From the NCBI GenBank assembly GCA_029867005.1, contig CP123443.1, positions 1,364,001 to 1,428,000 of the forward strand: 64,000 nt of DNA, given 5' to 3'. Under the pieces are notes generated by a model that did no database searches, was not told the DNA's origin, and was given only the letters and a program-made list of their open reading frames with translations. Within the stretch, counting starts at the first letter, position 1; the number at the start of each line of letters is the position of its first letter. The DNA comes from Candidatus Haliotispira prima. GTDB taxonomy: Bacteria; Spirochaetota; Spirochaetia; SP-2023. Positions 63,901 to 64,000 of the stretch are shown piece by piece. Both the position numbers and the translations under genes were made by a program.

Positions 63901-64000
63901 ACCTCTTGGGTCAACCACAACCGGGTTCCCGCCCGCTACAAAATCCGGACTACGAACGTATCCGGGCTTACTGGCAATACCTGGAAGAGCTGAGCGCGCC
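60990..64000 (+). CDS. purL: Phosphoribosylformylglycinamidine synthase PurL, long form (cut by window edge)
   Basis: Converts FGAR and glutamine to FGAM in purine synthesis. The frame is open from the ATG at 60990 to the window end (at least 1,003 codons); AAAGGA lies upstream. Motifs: YWSDHCRHTTFHTEL, FKNETHNHPTEIEPYGGAATCLGG, IRDPLSGRSYIYQALR, IATDAARGFSDYGNRIGLAG, SDVGHLIKRCNDFGAGGV and GGKDSMSGTFEEL, all from the two ATP-grasp-unrelated synthetase halves. The length and the N-terminal ~290 residues before SDHCRH indicate the single-chain form, so a C-terminal glutaminase should follow beyond the window. A Ser/Asn/His-rich insert (~785-805, PSHANPGDDNPSHTNPG) looks like a small repeat expansion. 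Confidence 0.95.
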   Translation, partial: MPQHLFRIFVHNQQSAKAESLLHTLQQYVGLKDLAAVDEIQGYDLCVETPEGLSGTEPVARFSALHLADPVCDRHLIQPFPAGSAGTESSTAAAACLPLLSVQTENDSKPSFLAYETPAAQFDPRARAVQDCWKLWAQNPYPDVQLLSVRCFWLYALASKPKQQNPQNGDGLRKTDLDAAHQYLWTPLELQVKNLNRFSYSARRQADFQTRANVPQGKAPLPSLLALQPETSPLRAWADQIGLRFDDATLAYIQAYYSRQTLPGLASVPSPLIRQNHEDDKRKVPPREPTLTELRILEAYWSDHCRHTTFHTELNWPEELAEESGKPGSDLPQELQQAWQLYQDLRRQCQTEQKTQCLMDIAVMGARTLKTLQGGPYQSNLYMDAVEVSAEVNACSVFVDVPDDANRQQKRLLMFKNETHNHPTEIEPYGGAATCLGGAIRDPLSGRSYIYQALRLSGAASPNQNLDQVRPGKLPQRKIATDAARGFSDYGNRIGLAGDLVVEIYHPGFEAKRFECGMVVGVAQPEQVKRLEPRPGDLILLLGGATGRDGIGGASGSSAAHDSDTVTNNSAEVQRGNPAEERKLQRFFRRSDVGHLIKRCNDFGAGGVAVAVGEIAASLTIELAAMPTKYEGLSPDELAVSESQERMAVVIDAADRDTFLSKAESEGICTIQLGQVTRQSSDETATFRLLYNGVPVAELARDFLDSSGFPRRADIQFAGEHLQAYTPEAFSKAWRSAAEITSETQSKTEPETQLCKILSHPQIASQRGLQHQFDSSVGAGTIFQPYPCYTRPSHANPGDDNPSHTNPGESRTYSRSEVSARLIPLYFQSRQTETAEQYPQGNARHASLISFGYDVHLSSRNIFLGSQVAIVQSAAKLMVAGVQRCHIYLSLQEYFPRPETPELWGQVSAALLGALQAQHRLGLAAIGGKDSMSGTFEELKVPPVLSSFAFGTAPCTALRASNWQQNARHLYLLGQPQPGSRPLQNPDYERIRAYWQYLEELSA

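Overview
The window looks like a chromosome segment of a spirochaete (Spirochaetota, Treponema-like). The support is indirect but consistent: a WhiG/FliA-type flagellar sigma factor followed by a FapA (DUF342) gene, an IleRS of the eukaryote-like type, a very long TPR-containing protein ending in a GreA domain and placed upstream of aspS, a TrkA/TrkH potassium system, and many lipoproteins with loose spirochaete-style lipoboxes. I cannot name a genus. No rRNA, CRISPR array, prophage or transposase was seen.

Layout. 1-1715: translation block rimM (cut by the left edge), trmD, rplS, closed by a long hairpin. 1867-4837: trkA-trkH on the minus strand. 4937-8808: ispD, a flavodiiron protein with its own strong promoter, and an SH3 lipoprotein. 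8869-9103: tRNA-Met and tRNA-Ile(CAT). 9165-21940: a diguanylate cyclase, a set of unrecognised proteins around the TPR-GreA fusion, aspS and hom. 22057-27972: a small membrane protein, whiG, fapA and two unrecognised soluble proteins. 28073-37967: a minus-strand run with a membrane protein, an SMP-30 family protein, an M18 aminopeptidase, a Bax-inhibitor-1 family protein, an S9 peptidase lipoprotein and ileS. 38270-40454: a class III cyclase and an M28-like hydrolase. 40482-45524: a 1,680-residue single-pass protein of unknown function containing several in-frame short repeats.

45900-58265 is the accessory region and the most interesting part. It holds eight paralogous lipoprotein genes in two groups (copies 1-4 and 5-8). 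Each has the same unit: a -35/-10 promoter with 17-base spacing, a GGAGG ribosome site, an ATG starting a short leader frame, an array of 4-5 AATATCC heptamers, and then a signal peptide, lipobox and about 270-280 residue mature protein. In all eight the leader ATG is out of frame with the lipoprotein by the same amount, and the only stretch where both frames are open is the heptamer array. Because 7 is not a multiple of 3, gain of one unit (or loss of two) would join them. This is the architecture of a phase-variable (contingency) lipoprotein family, with all copies OFF in this consensus. The bodies are mosaics of shared segments with two variable blocks, which suggests recombination among copies. 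Set among them are an NHL-repeat lipoprotein with a 30-bp in-frame minisatellite, a truncated lipase, and a duplicated, broken small membrane gene.

58363-64000 returns to more ordinary genes: a CDP-glycerol glycerophosphotransferase-like envelope enzyme, a DNA methyltransferase without a visible restriction partner, and purL, which runs off the right edge.
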